Assembly (NCBI GenBank): GCA_015904045.1 | Contig: JABMDG010000077.1 | Coordinates: forward strand, 9,701 to 26,965 | Length of the DNA stretch: 17,265 nt | Source of the DNA: Nitrospira sp. | GTDB lineage: Bacteria > Nitrospirota > Nitrospiria > Nitrospirales > Nitrospiraceae | Direction: 5' to 3' | In this document: one piece after another, positions 1 through 9,232 of the stretch | How positions within the stretch are numbered: position 1 is the stretch's first letter | Layout of the letters: every line of letters begins with the position of its first letter | Position numbers and translations under genes: made by a program | Notes under the pieces: model-generated | The model's input: only the letters and a program-made list of their open reading frames with translations | The model's database searches: none | Told to the model about the DNA's origin: nothing

Positions 1-2
1 GC

Positions 3-1202
3 TCGTCCAGCGAGTCTCGCCTCACGATATTGGAACTCGGTCCCGGCAACGGCAATCTTGCCGCCTGCTTTCTCAGCCATCTCAAGGCGCTCGACCAGAA
101 AGGCACAGTCTATCCTCGTGTTCGCTATCTGTTGGTCGATTGGGAACAGCCGGTGTTGGACGGAGCCCTGGCCCATCCTGATCTCGCGGCGCATCGGGAT
201 CGTGTAGAAATCCATTGCGGTTCGATCGAGAACATGGCCGGTGTGGCGGATGGGACCGTCGATCGCATCATCTGCAACGAACTATGGAACGAGCTGCCGA
301 CCAAGCTGATGGCGAAGAATGCCGGCGAGATCGAAGAAGAATATATCCGTCCCAATCTTAGTGAATCCCTGCACGCCACGATTCAGGACTGGTCCGGCTT
401 TGTGAGGGCGTTTGAGGCCAAGGACCTCGATTGGCTGAAGACCTTCCCTCCCTTCCTCGACGATCTGGTCTGGGAAAAGGAGTATCGAAAGGTGGAATGG
501 AAGGATGTGCCGTTCCGGAAGACCATCACGGAGTTTCTCAAGATGATGGACGAGCAGGTGTTGGCGCCCGTTCATGTGGGCGCGTTCGCGACGCTGAAAG
601 AAGCCAAGCGGCTCTTGGCGCCGGAGGCGGTCGGCTTTAGCGCCTTCGACGCCGGCACCGGGGATATGAAAGTCTTGAACGACCCCGACAAGCCTTGCTA
701 CGGCCAATTCGGCGGCCAATACAGTTTCATGATCAACTTTGCCTTGATCGAACATGTGGCGAAGCATCTGGGAATGGAACAGGCCGCCCTTGAGCCGCAG
801 CGCGAATTCGTCGGCCGGTCGCTGAATACCAACGTCATCACGCTCATGGATCTGCTGGCCACCCATCCGTCTGCTGGTCCGAACCTCCGGCCATGGGAAC
901 AGGACCGGCTCGTGCTGAAGACGATCAAAGCTTTGAACGAAACCTACGAAAGCCCTTACAGCCATGCGCTCGCGTATCCGCTGGGGCAAGATATGCCGCC
1001 GGAAGAGCGCGATACGTTGAAGGGAATGCTTTTCTCGCTGAAACGGCAGGGAGTGCCCGATACTGTCGCCTATCTCACGGAAGAAGAACTCACCCGTGCT
1101 GCGAAGGATCTAGAAGCGGTCGGCTACGATCCCGACACCCTCGGCATCGCCTTGACTGCGCCTCCAAGCCCGATCGAGTACTGCCACTTCTTTTGCCGGT
1201 AA
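3..1202 (+). CDS. SAM-dependent methyltransferase, MidA-like (5' partial)
   Basis: The reading frame is open to the left edge (first full codon at 3), so the N-terminus is outside the window; the TTG at 30 is an internal leucine codon, not a start. Near the edge is a glycine-rich SAM-binding motif, LELGPGNGNL, followed by an acidic strand end (LLVDWEQPVLD) and the segment IICNELWNELPTKLM. The last resembles the NE(L/F)xxxLP motif of the MidA/DUF185 family, whose eukaryotic member NDUFAF7 methylates an arginine of a respiratory complex I subunit. The remaining ~300 residues look intact and end in EYCHFFCR. The substrate cannot be read from the sequence, and another class I methyltransferase family is possible. 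It ends about 85 bp before the next gene, which has its own promoter. Confidence 0.65.
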   Translation, partial: SSSESRLTILELGPGNGNLAACFLSHLKALDQKGTVYPRVRYLLVDWEQPVLDGALAHPDLAAHRDRVEIHCGSIENMAGVADGTVDRIICNELWNELPTKLMAKNAGEIEEEYIRPNLSESLHATIQDWSGFVRAFEAKDLDWLKTFPPFLDDLVWEKEYRKVEWKDVPFRKTITEFLKMMDEQVLAPVHVGAFATLKEAKRLLAPEAVGFSAFDAGTGDMKVLNDPDKPCYGQFGGQYSFMINFALIEHVAKHLGMEQAALEPQREFVGRSLNTNVITLMDLLATHPSAGPNLRPWEQDRLVLKTIKALNETYESPYSHALAYPLGQDMPPEERDTLKGMLFSLKRQGVPDTVAYLTEEELTRAAKDLEAVGYDPDTLGIALTAPPSPIEYCHFFCR

Positions 1203-1235
1203 GGAGGGAGAGAGCGTGCAGTGAGCCCGAGCTCA

Positions 1236-1264
1236 TTGACTCGCAAGGAATCCGTTCATATACT
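1236..1264 (+). promoter_or_regulatory. sigma-70-type promoter for the AsmA-family gene
   Basis: A -35 box TTGACT (1236-1241) and a -10 box TATACT (1259-1264) are separated by exactly 17 bases, each one mismatch from consensus. The predicted transcription start is near 1271, about 20 bases before the ATG at 1290. A small hairpin (TGAGC, CCGA loop, GCTCA; 1222-1235) abuts the -35 box. It has no T-run, so it is not a typical terminator for the upstream gene. Confidence 0.7.
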
Positions 1265-1289
1265 TTCTCTTTAACTGGAGGTGATCGCG

Positions 1290-2474
1290 ATGAAAATCCT
1301 AATGGGCTTGCTCGTCGTGGTCGTCTTGATCGTGGGCCTCGTGCTCTCGCTCCCCTTCCTGATCGACCTCAATAAGTATCAAGATCAGTACAAACCGCTC
1401 ATCGAAGAAGCCCTCAATCGCAAGATCCAATTGCAAGATATTCGATTAACCGTCTGGCCCAGGATTGGTGCCAGAGTGGCCGGGTTTGCCGTGTTGGACG
1501 ATCCGGCCTTCGGGTCCGGCCCGTTCGCTTCTCTCAAGTCGTTGGATGTCGGGGTGAAGCTGATGCCGCTGCTCAGCGGCAAGGTCGAGGTGGAAGAAAT
1601 CACCCTGCGCGATCCCGTCATCACGGTGATTAAAAACAAGAAGGGGGTTCTGAACGCTTCGACGATCGGGCGCAAAGGTGTGCCGGTGCCCGAGACGCCC
1701 TCGCGCGCCCCGATTCCCTCGACGGAGGGTCCGCTTAAAATCCTGGCACTGTTGGCTGTGGATCGGGTGTCCATTGACGGCGGGAAATTGACGTTCCGTG
1801 ACCTGTCGGCCGCCAAACCGACTGAATATGTGTTGCTAGATATGGAGTTACTCCTCAGGGATGTCCGGCTCGGTCAAACTCCGAGCTTACATTTTGGGTC
1901 ACTCGTGCAGCCCTTCAACATGCCGGTGAAGCTGGACGGCACCTTCGGCCCGCTCAAAGAGACGATGGACATTGATGCGATCAATTTCCAGCTTGGCGTG
2001 GGAAAGACAGACTTCACCATCACAGGAAAAACTGCCGGTCATGACGCGACGATCAACATCAGCTCGCCGGTGATCAATACCGCGAATCTTCCGGTCGCAC
2101 TTCCGTTGAAAAAGCCGGTCGAGATCAAGAATTTCCAGCTCGCGGCGGAAGTGAAGGGACAAGAGGCCAGACTGAATTCCCTGTCGCTCCAACTGTTCGA
2201 CGGCCAGGTAAAGGCGCAGGGAAAATTGATCACCGGGTCCGATGTGCCCCCTTTCAACGGCGGCGTTGCGATTCAAGGGGTGCAACTCGGTCCGGCTCTG
2301 GATGCCGTCTCGGAGACACCGGTCTCCATCAGCGGAACGGCCGGTGCCGATCTGACGCTGAAAGGCCGCGGGTTCTCCATGCCGGACCTGACCAAGGCTC
2401 TGGAAGGAACCGGTCACATGGCGGTGAAGGATGGGAAGCGCGGAAGCCGCGGGCAACTTGCTGTGTCGGGCTGA
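1290..2474 (+). CDS. AsmA family protein, C-terminally truncated
   Basis: AsmA-family proteins are inner-membrane-anchored periplasmic proteins related to lipid-transport bridge proteins. The ATG at 1290 is preferred over the GTG at 1281 because GGAGGTGAT (1277-1285) is an excellent ribosome binding site eight bases ahead of it. Residues ~2-22 form one membrane anchor (LMGLLVVVVLIVGLVLSLPF), followed by the family's NLNKY-like start (here LIDLNKYQDQYKPLIEEAL) and a long beta-rich region. Near the end is the family segment LKGRGFSMPDLTKALEGTG, then HMAVKDGK. In family members this is normally followed by a further stretch of well over 100 residues. Here the frame changes to unrelated sequence (RGSRGQLAVSG) and stops. 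The cut falls at about 2439, where sequence from a CGNR zinc-finger gene begins. The product (about 394 residues) is probably non-functional or altered. Confidence 0.85.
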   Translation: MKILMGLLVVVVLIVGLVLSLPFLIDLNKYQDQYKPLIEEALNRKIQLQDIRLTVWPRIGARVAGFAVLDDPAFGSGPFASLKSLDVGVKLMPLLSGKVEVEEITLRDPVITVIKNKKGVLNASTIGRKGVPVPETPSRAPIPSTEGPLKILALLAVDRVSIDGGKLTFRDLSAAKPTEYVLLDMELLLRDVRLGQTPSLHFGSLVQPFNMPVKLDGTFGPLKETMDIDAINFQLGVGKTDFTITGKTAGHDATINISSPVINTANLPVALPLKKPVEIKNFQLAAEVKGQEARLNSLSLQLFDGQVKAQGKLITGSDVPPFNGGVAIQGVQLGPALDAVSETPVSISGTAGADLTLKGRGFSMPDLTKALEGTGHMAVKDGKRGSRGQLAVSG

Positions 2475-2631
2475 CTTTGCACTGATCAAGAAATGCGGAA
2501 ATCCAGCCTGCATCCTCTACTTTTACGATACAACCAAGAATCACACCCGCAACTGGTGCAGCATGCAGGTGTGCGGCAATCGGATGAAGGTGGCGGCTCA
2601 TTATTGGAGGAATCGGAGCAGGCAAGCCTAG
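2440..2631 (+). pseudogene. CGNR zinc-finger protein, C-terminal fragment
   Basis: In a frame different from the truncated AsmA gene, this stretch encodes about 63 residues with the complete CGNR zinc finger. Its hallmarks are KKCGNPACILYFYDTTKN followed by RNWCSMQVCGNRMKVAAH: cysteine pair CGNPAC, the F-YD element, and the WCSM..CGNR signature that names the family. The preceding residues (AEAAGNLLCRADFALI) match the linker that joins this finger to the N-terminal ABATE domain in full-length proteins, which are thought to act as stress-related transcription regulators. The ABATE domain is absent. An ATG at 2431 could open a 66-codon frame, but I see no ribosome binding site for it. The stop codon overlaps the stop of the minus-strand HEAT gene within the palindrome CTAG (2628-2631). 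Confidence 0.8.
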
Positions 2632-3725
2632 CTGAATTGATCCCACGTATCGCACTGTTTGATCGACCAGAAGACAGCTTCTTTCAGCTTCTTCAACACC
2701 ATATTGTCCGGATCGCGGATGGCCTGAAGTTTCTTGTCGAGGTCATACAACGGTTGGATCGACCGCTTGTCCGGGATCTTGCCCAGGGCCCAGGCGACTT
2801 CCGTCAGCACAGTCCACTCGGTTTTGGCATCTTGCAACTTCACTAGCAACGGCGGCACGACAGAGGCGTCGCCGAGGGTGCCTCCGATTTGGCCGAGTCC
2901 TTTGGCCGCCGCCGCCTGTATTTCCAGTTGCGGGGCCGACTGCATCAGATCAACGAGCAGCGGAATGCCCTCTTTGCCGAGATTCCCCATGGCGACCAGC
3001 GCCTGTTTGGCCAGGTCGCGGTCCTTCAGGATTGCTTTGAGTTTGGGAAGGGCTTCATTCGCCTGCATCTCACCCAGCAGCGAGATGATCTTGAGTTTCC
3101 TCGCTTGACTCGTGTCCGTGGAGTCCAGCAGCTTGAGCAGGCGCTCTGCATGGCCCCATTCTGCCGCGAGCAGCAGGGGAAACTCATATTTTTCAAGCGC
3201 CTCCTGCAACTTGGACAGTGCATAGACGCCGGGATCGGCTGCCTGCGTAGCCTGGGCAGCGGCCACCGCATCCTCAAACTCTGTCCGCACCTCTTTTTGC
3301 CATTTCACCTTGATGCCGCTCAGCGCATAGGTCAGCTGGCAAGCGGGTCCCTTCCAGAGCCGGGACGGGGCATCGGGGAGGTCAGCATCTCCACCGGCAG
3401 CAGTCGTGCCTTCCCAGGTTTTGCGCTGCTCGCATTTTACGCGCAGGACGACGTCGTGTAGTGCGGCCTGGTCGCGCACGACCATATAGCCGACTTCAGT
3501 GAGACGGCGTGCCGTCACGTCGGCGATGACACCGGTGTTCATGCTCCCCTTGTCCGTGAGCGCCACGGTTTCTACCAGCACCGTCTGGATGTGTTCTAGC
3601 TGGGCCCGTTGCTCCGGCGTGAAATATTCCCGATAGGCCGCCGCGGGGGACACGGCCAGACAGAGTAGCCCAAGGAGTATCACAACAGGCGGGGTCGACG
3701 ATCGTCGCAGGCTGAATTTCTCCAT
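2628..3725 (-). CDS. exported HEAT-repeat protein
   Basis: The 365-residue product has a clear Sec signal peptide (basic start, core VVILLGLLCLAVSP, probable cleavage after AAA near residue 30), so it is exported to the periplasm or cell surface. Residues ~31-200 form a mixed domain with two cysteines (VKCEQRK and GPACQLTYALSG) that I do not recognise. Residues ~195-345 are helical repeats of HEAT/PBS-lyase type: ALPKLKAILKDRDLAKQALV, GIPLLVDLMQ, IQAAAAKGLGQIG, EVAWALGKIPDKRSIQPLYD. Such repeats generally bind proteins. The ATG at 3725 is supported by AAAGGA at a good distance and a -10 box just upstream. It is divergent from the ATP synthase operon; no functional link is evident. Confidence 0.85.
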   Translation of the reverse strand: MEKFSLRRSSTPPVVILLGLLCLAVSPAAAYREYFTPEQRAQLEHIQTVLVETVALTDKGSMNTGVIADVTARRLTEVGYMVVRDQAALHDVVLRVKCEQRKTWEGTTAAGGDADLPDAPSRLWKGPACQLTYALSGIKVKWQKEVRTEFEDAVAAAQATQAADPGVYALSKLQEALEKYEFPLLLAAEWGHAERLLKLLDSTDTSQARKLKIISLLGEMQANEALPKLKAILKDRDLAKQALVAMGNLGKEGIPLLVDLMQSAPQLEIQAAAAKGLGQIGGTLGDASVVPPLLVKLQDAKTEWTVLTEVAWALGKIPDKRSIQPLYDLDKKLQAIRDPDNMVLKKLKEAVFWSIKQCDTWDQFS

Positions 3726-3743
3726 CGCTATTCCTTTGCGGAC

Positions 3744-3775
3744 ATTATACTCTCAGACCGAGACAGGAACGTCTC
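3744..3775 (-). promoter_or_regulatory. promoter of the HEAT-repeat gene with a possible operator
   Basis: On the minus strand a perfect -10 hexamer TATAAT lies at 3749-3744, about 18 bases ahead of the ATG, giving a very short leader. No good -35 box is visible at 16-18 bases. In that place is a perfect inverted repeat GAGAC-AGGAAC-GTCTC (3760-3775). A repeat overlapping the -35 position could bind a regulator, but the arms are only five bases, so the operator reading is tentative. Confidence 0.45.
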
Positions 3776-3815
3776 AAACTGCCGAATCTCGCGCCCGACT
3801 TGGTCCGTGGTCATG

Positions 3816-3876
3816 TTGACAGTCTATGTCGCCCGATGATAGCTTTGCGAATTCGTTTTCGTGCATTCCTGCACGA
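3816..3876 (+). promoter_or_regulatory. putative promoter and leader hairpin of the F1 operon
   Basis: A perfect -35 box TTGACA lies at 3816-3821, with a weak -10 candidate GATAGC (3838-3843) after 16 bases. Downstream, in the presumed leader, is a perfect hairpin TCGTGCA-TTCC-TGCACGA (3859-3876) with seven paired bases and a four-base loop, about 40 bases before the GTG start of atpH. It has no T-run, so it is more likely an RNA stability or regulatory element than a terminator. Confidence 0.4.
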
Positions 3877-3917
3877 GGGTGGGGTTTGTCTCAAGCAAGA
3901 GCACGTGGGTTCCGACA

Positions 3918-4457
3918 GTGATTAAGACAGCGGTTGCGCGGCGTTACGCACAAGCACTCTTCGAGCTTCTCGATCAATCCAATATCGAAGTGACTCGGGA
4001 GACTCTTAACGGTCTGGGGCAGGCCGTGAAGGATTCGCCATCCTTTCGCCACGTGATGGTCTCGCCCGCCTTCGGCGCGGACCAAAAAATCGCCGTGCTT
4101 ACCGAGGTGGGGGATCGATTCGGTTGCCCGCCGGTCGGCAAAGCATTTCTCGGCCAGCTGGTGAAAAAAAATCGTGTGTTGTTTCTGCCGGATATTGCTG
4201 ACGCCTTTGGGCAACTTGTCGATCAATCGAAGGGCACCCAGCACGTGACCGTTTCTTCCGCGACAGCGCTGTCGCAGACCGATCAAGAGCGAATCAGAAC
4301 GCGCCTGCGCGATACGCTCAAGCGCGAAGTTGATGTGACCTTTCAAAACGATGCGAGCCACCTCGCCGGTGTACAAATTCATGTCGGCAGTACCGTTGTT
4401 GACAGCACCGTTCGGGGGCGCTTGAAAGCCATACAATCGTTGCTGACACGAGATTAG
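3918..4457 (+). CDS. atpH: F1F0 ATP synthase subunit delta
   Basis: Delta forms part of the peripheral stalk that ties the F1 head to the membrane b subunits. The product begins with the family's typical N-terminus ([17 protein letters not shown]) and ends with the conserved C-terminal hairpin ([29 protein letters not shown]). Its 179 residues match the usual length. The GTG at 3918 is chosen because homologues start just before this TAVARRYA block. In-frame GTGs at 3861 and 3879 would add about 13-19 atypical residues, and none of the three has a strong ribosome binding site. It is the first gene of the F1 cluster, 13 bases before atpA. No b or c subunit gene lies upstream; the neighbour there is a divergent HEAT-repeat gene. 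Confidence 0.9.
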   Translation: MIKTAVARRYAQALFELLDQSNIEVTRETLNGLGQAVKDSPSFRHVMVSPAFGADQKIAVLTEVGDRFGCPPVGKAFLGQLVKKNRVLFLPDIADAFGQLVDQSKGTQHVTVSSATALSQTDQERIRTRLRDTLKREVDVTFQNDASHLAGVQIHVGSTVVDSTVRGRLKAIQSLLTRD

Positions 4458-4470
4458 TGAAGGAGTCGTC

Positions 4471-5988
<1,518 letters not shown>

Positions 5989-5990
5989 CC

Positions 5991-6035
5991 ATCAGCGTTC
6001 AGCCGTCAGCCTTGAGCTGATTGCTGGGAGCTGAT
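5991..6035 (+). repeat. heptamer-phased repeat forming a hairpin in the atpA-atpG spacer
   Basis: The 65-base spacer can be cut into consecutive seven-base units mostly ending in AGC (CATCAGC, GTTCAGC, CGTCAGC, CTTGAGC, TGATTGC, TGGGAGC, TGATAGC, CGAAAGC). The first three units are the approximate reverse complement of the later ones. The left arm 5991-6010 pairs with the right arm 6016-6035 around a five-base loop: 15 Watson-Crick pairs, three G-U pairs and two mismatches. It is an intergenic palindromic repeat of REP/BIME type, lying inside the operon just before the atpG start. Confidence 0.65.
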
Positions 6036-6053
6036 AGCCGAAAGCTAGAATCC

Positions 6054-6932
6054 ATGCCAAGTCTCCAGTCGTTGCGCCGTAAGATTTCGGCGTTCAAGAA
6101 CACGCAGAAAATCACCAAGGCCATGAAGATGGTGGCCGCGGCGAAGCTCAAGCGCTCGCAGGATCGTATCCTGGCGGCCCGTCCCTACGCACACAAGATG
6201 CGGGGGGTGTTGAGCAATCTGAGTCAGCGAGTGAACCGCACGGCCCATCCGCTGTTACAGAAGCGGCAGGGGAGCAAGGTCGAAGTGCTGGTGGTCACCA
6301 GTGATCGAGGGTTGTGCGGCGGGTTCAACGGCAATATCGTGCGAAAGAGCGCCGAGTTCGTGCGGCAGTGTGAAGCGGAGGGGCGCACGGTGAATCTCAG
6401 CATCGTCGGGCGCAAGGGTCGCGACTATTTCAGGCGCCGGACTTGGCTGATCCGACAAGAATGGACCGGGGTGTTCGACAAGTTAAGCTTCGAACATGCC
6501 ATCGACATCGGCGGTGACCTGACCGACAACTTCATCAAGGGTACCTTCGACGAGCTTCACGTGGTGTACAACGAGTTCAAATCCGCCATTCAACAACGGG
6601 TGATCGTCGAGAAGCTCTTTCCTGTCGATGCGGCCGTTGAATTCGGCGCGGCGCAGGCCGCTCCGGTGTCCGCTGGGGCCTATCTCTATGAGCCGGGCGA
6701 AGCGGAACTGTTGAACGCGCTGGTGCCGAAACATTTCCAAGTGCAGGCCTACCGGATCTTGTTGGAGTCCGCGGCTGCCGAGCACGGTGCCCGCATGGCG
6801 GCCATGGATGGCGCGACACGCAACGCCGGCCAGCTCATCAAGAAGACGACGTTGTATTACAACAAGACCCGGCAGGCGGCGATTACGAAAGAACTGATGG
6901 ATATCGTCGGAGGCGCGGAAGCGTTGAAATAG
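6054..6932 (+). CDS. atpG: F1F0 ATP synthase subunit gamma
   Basis: Gamma is the rotating central shaft of F1. The product starts MPSLQSLRRKISAFKNTQKI and continues with TKAMKMVAAAKLKRSQ, the conserved N-terminal helix. VVTSDRGLCGGFNGNI follows at about residue 80. It ends with the conserved C-terminal helix (ARMAAMDGATRNAGQLIKK, then the ITKELMDIVGGAEAL end). The ATG at 6054 is chosen by homology; an upstream in-frame start at 6021 would lie inside the hairpin repeat. No strong ribosome binding site is visible, so translation may depend on coupling to atpA or on the spacer structure. Length 292 residues, normal. Confidence 0.96.
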   Translation: MPSLQSLRRKISAFKNTQKITKAMKMVAAAKLKRSQDRILAARPYAHKMRGVLSNLSQRVNRTAHPLLQKRQGSKVEVLVVTSDRGLCGGFNGNIVRKSAEFVRQCEAEGRTVNLSIVGRKGRDYFRRRTWLIRQEWTGVFDKLSFEHAIDIGGDLTDNFIKGTFDELHVVYNEFKSAIQQRVIVEKLFPVDAAVEFGAAQAAPVSAGAYLYEPGEAELLNALVPKHFQVQAYRILLESAAAEHGARMAAMDGATRNAGQLIKKTTLYYNKTRQAAITKELMDIVGGAEALK

Positions 6933-6949
6933 ATTCGAGCGGGTCCTGT

Positions 6950-8518
<1,569 letters not shown>

Positions 8519-8627
8519 GCTGGCGGGTGCTCTTGTGCTCGCCGAACGCGGCACGCCGGAGATGATCGTATTTTTAAGTTAAGGGCGGTGCTCGTTCGAT
8601 GCGCGCAGTTCAGAGCAACCCGCCAGC
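8519..8627 (+). repeat. 109-base nested inverted repeat in the atpD-atpC spacer
   Basis: Starting directly after the atpD stop codon, GCTGGCGGGT (8519-8528) pairs perfectly with ACCCGCCAGC (8618-8627). The stem continues GCTCT (8529-8533) with AGAGC (8612-8616), with one bulged A at 8617. Inside lie further nested pairs: TGTGC (8534-8538) with GCGCA (8603-8607), CGAACG (8543-8548) with CGTTCG (8593-8598), and GCACGCC (8551-8557) with GGCGGTGC (8584-8591, one bulge). The loop of about 26 bases is AT-rich with a T5 run. The whole can fold into one long hairpin; a structured RNA element or a miniature palindromic element are both possible. Confidence 0.7.
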
Positions 8628-8666
8628 GTATCCCTGATAGAGTGTGGAACAGGAAGAACTAGGAAA

Positions 8667-9062
8667 ATGGCGGGAAAGATTCTATTAGAAGTGGTGACGC
8701 CGGAGAAACAGCTGCTGAGCCAGCAGGTGGATGAGGTCATCGCGCCTGGCTCGGAAGGCGAGTTCGGCGTGTTGCCCGGCCACTGCCATTTTCTCTCGAC
8801 CTTGAAGATCGGAGAGCTCCGCTATCGGGTGGGCGATCAAACAAGCCATATGGCCATCCTCTGGGGCTATGCGGAAGTGACGCCCACCAAAGTCACGATC
8901 ATGGCGGAAGTCGCGGAGAAGGCGGAGGACATCGACGTTGACCGCGCGACGGCTAAAGTGGAAGAAGCCGAACGCCGGCTCCAGGCAGGAGGCCTTCCTT
9001 CCGAAGTTAAAGAAGCCCAGATCAGTCTCGGGTGGTTTTCCCTGACCCATTCGGACCGATGA
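8667..9062 (+). CDS. atpC: F1F0 ATP synthase subunit epsilon, altered C-terminus
   Basis: Epsilon joins the gamma shaft to the c-ring and its C-terminal helices regulate ATP hydrolysis. The N-terminal beta-sandwich is intact (ILLEVVTPEKQLLSQQVDEV, PGSEGEFGVLPGHCHFLSTL, GELRYRVG, WGYAEVTPTKVTIMAE), and so is most of the first C-terminal helix (DVDRATAKVEEAERRLQAG). The second helix begins normally (EVKEAQISL) but then switches to GWFSLTHSDR and stops. Family members normally continue with a helix of the type EKALxRLKV. The switch coincides with a junction at about 9030, beyond which the DNA is the antisense strand of an ABC-transporter ATPase gene. The subunit may still assemble, because the sandwich domain is enough for coupling in other bacteria. 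Regulation by the C-terminal helices is probably affected. Confidence 0.9.
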   Translation: MAGKILLEVVTPEKQLLSQQVDEVIAPGSEGEFGVLPGHCHFLSTLKIGELRYRVGDQTSHMAILWGYAEVTPTKVTIMAEVAEKAEDIDVDRATAKVEEAERRLQAGGLPSEVKEAQISLGWFSLTHSDR

Positions 9063-9201
9063 CCCCGACAAACTCACCGGCATCGATGGACAGTGTAATA
9101 TCCTTGAGCGCAATGACATCGGAAAATCCAAATGATGCGTGGTCGAACCGAATGATCGGTTCGGGGAAATCTGTCGGCACGGGATCGGACACTCCTTTCA
9201 T
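9031..9201 (-). pseudogene. metal ABC transporter ATPase, N-terminal fragment (ZnuC-like)
   Basis: On the minus strand, 31 bases after the stop of the metal-binding protein gene, a frame opens at 9201. It shows a typical ABC ATPase N-terminus: PIIRFDHASFGFSDVIALKD, then ITLSIDAGEFVGVIGPNGSGKTT. It is cut immediately after the Walker A threonines; three further codons from unrelated sequence (the reverse of atpC) lead to a stop at 9022. The Q-loop, signature motif and Walker B, about 190 residues, are missing, and no permease gene is present. The order binding protein then ATPase is usual for zinc/manganese (ZnuABC/TroABC) operons, so this was probably the ATPase of that transporter. As it stands it cannot hydrolyse ATP. 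Confidence 0.85.
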
Positions 9202-9232
9202 CACGGGGAGCCACTGGAGACCAAGGAAACCG

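Noticed and set aside
282..989. A 235-codon open frame on the minus strand within the methyltransferase gene
   Set aside because: It is antisense to a gene with recognisable motifs, has no family features and no ribosome binding site, and reflects the GC-biased codon use of the + strand gene.
8571..8575. T5 run in the atpD-atpC spacer as a Rho-independent terminator
   Set aside because: The T-run lies in the loop of the long hairpin, not after a stem, and a terminator here would cut off atpC.
8519..8627. A miniature transposon with target-site duplication
   Set aside because: The terminal inverted repeats are good, but the bases flanking them (TCTAA and GTATC) show no duplication, so mobility is left as one hypothesis only.
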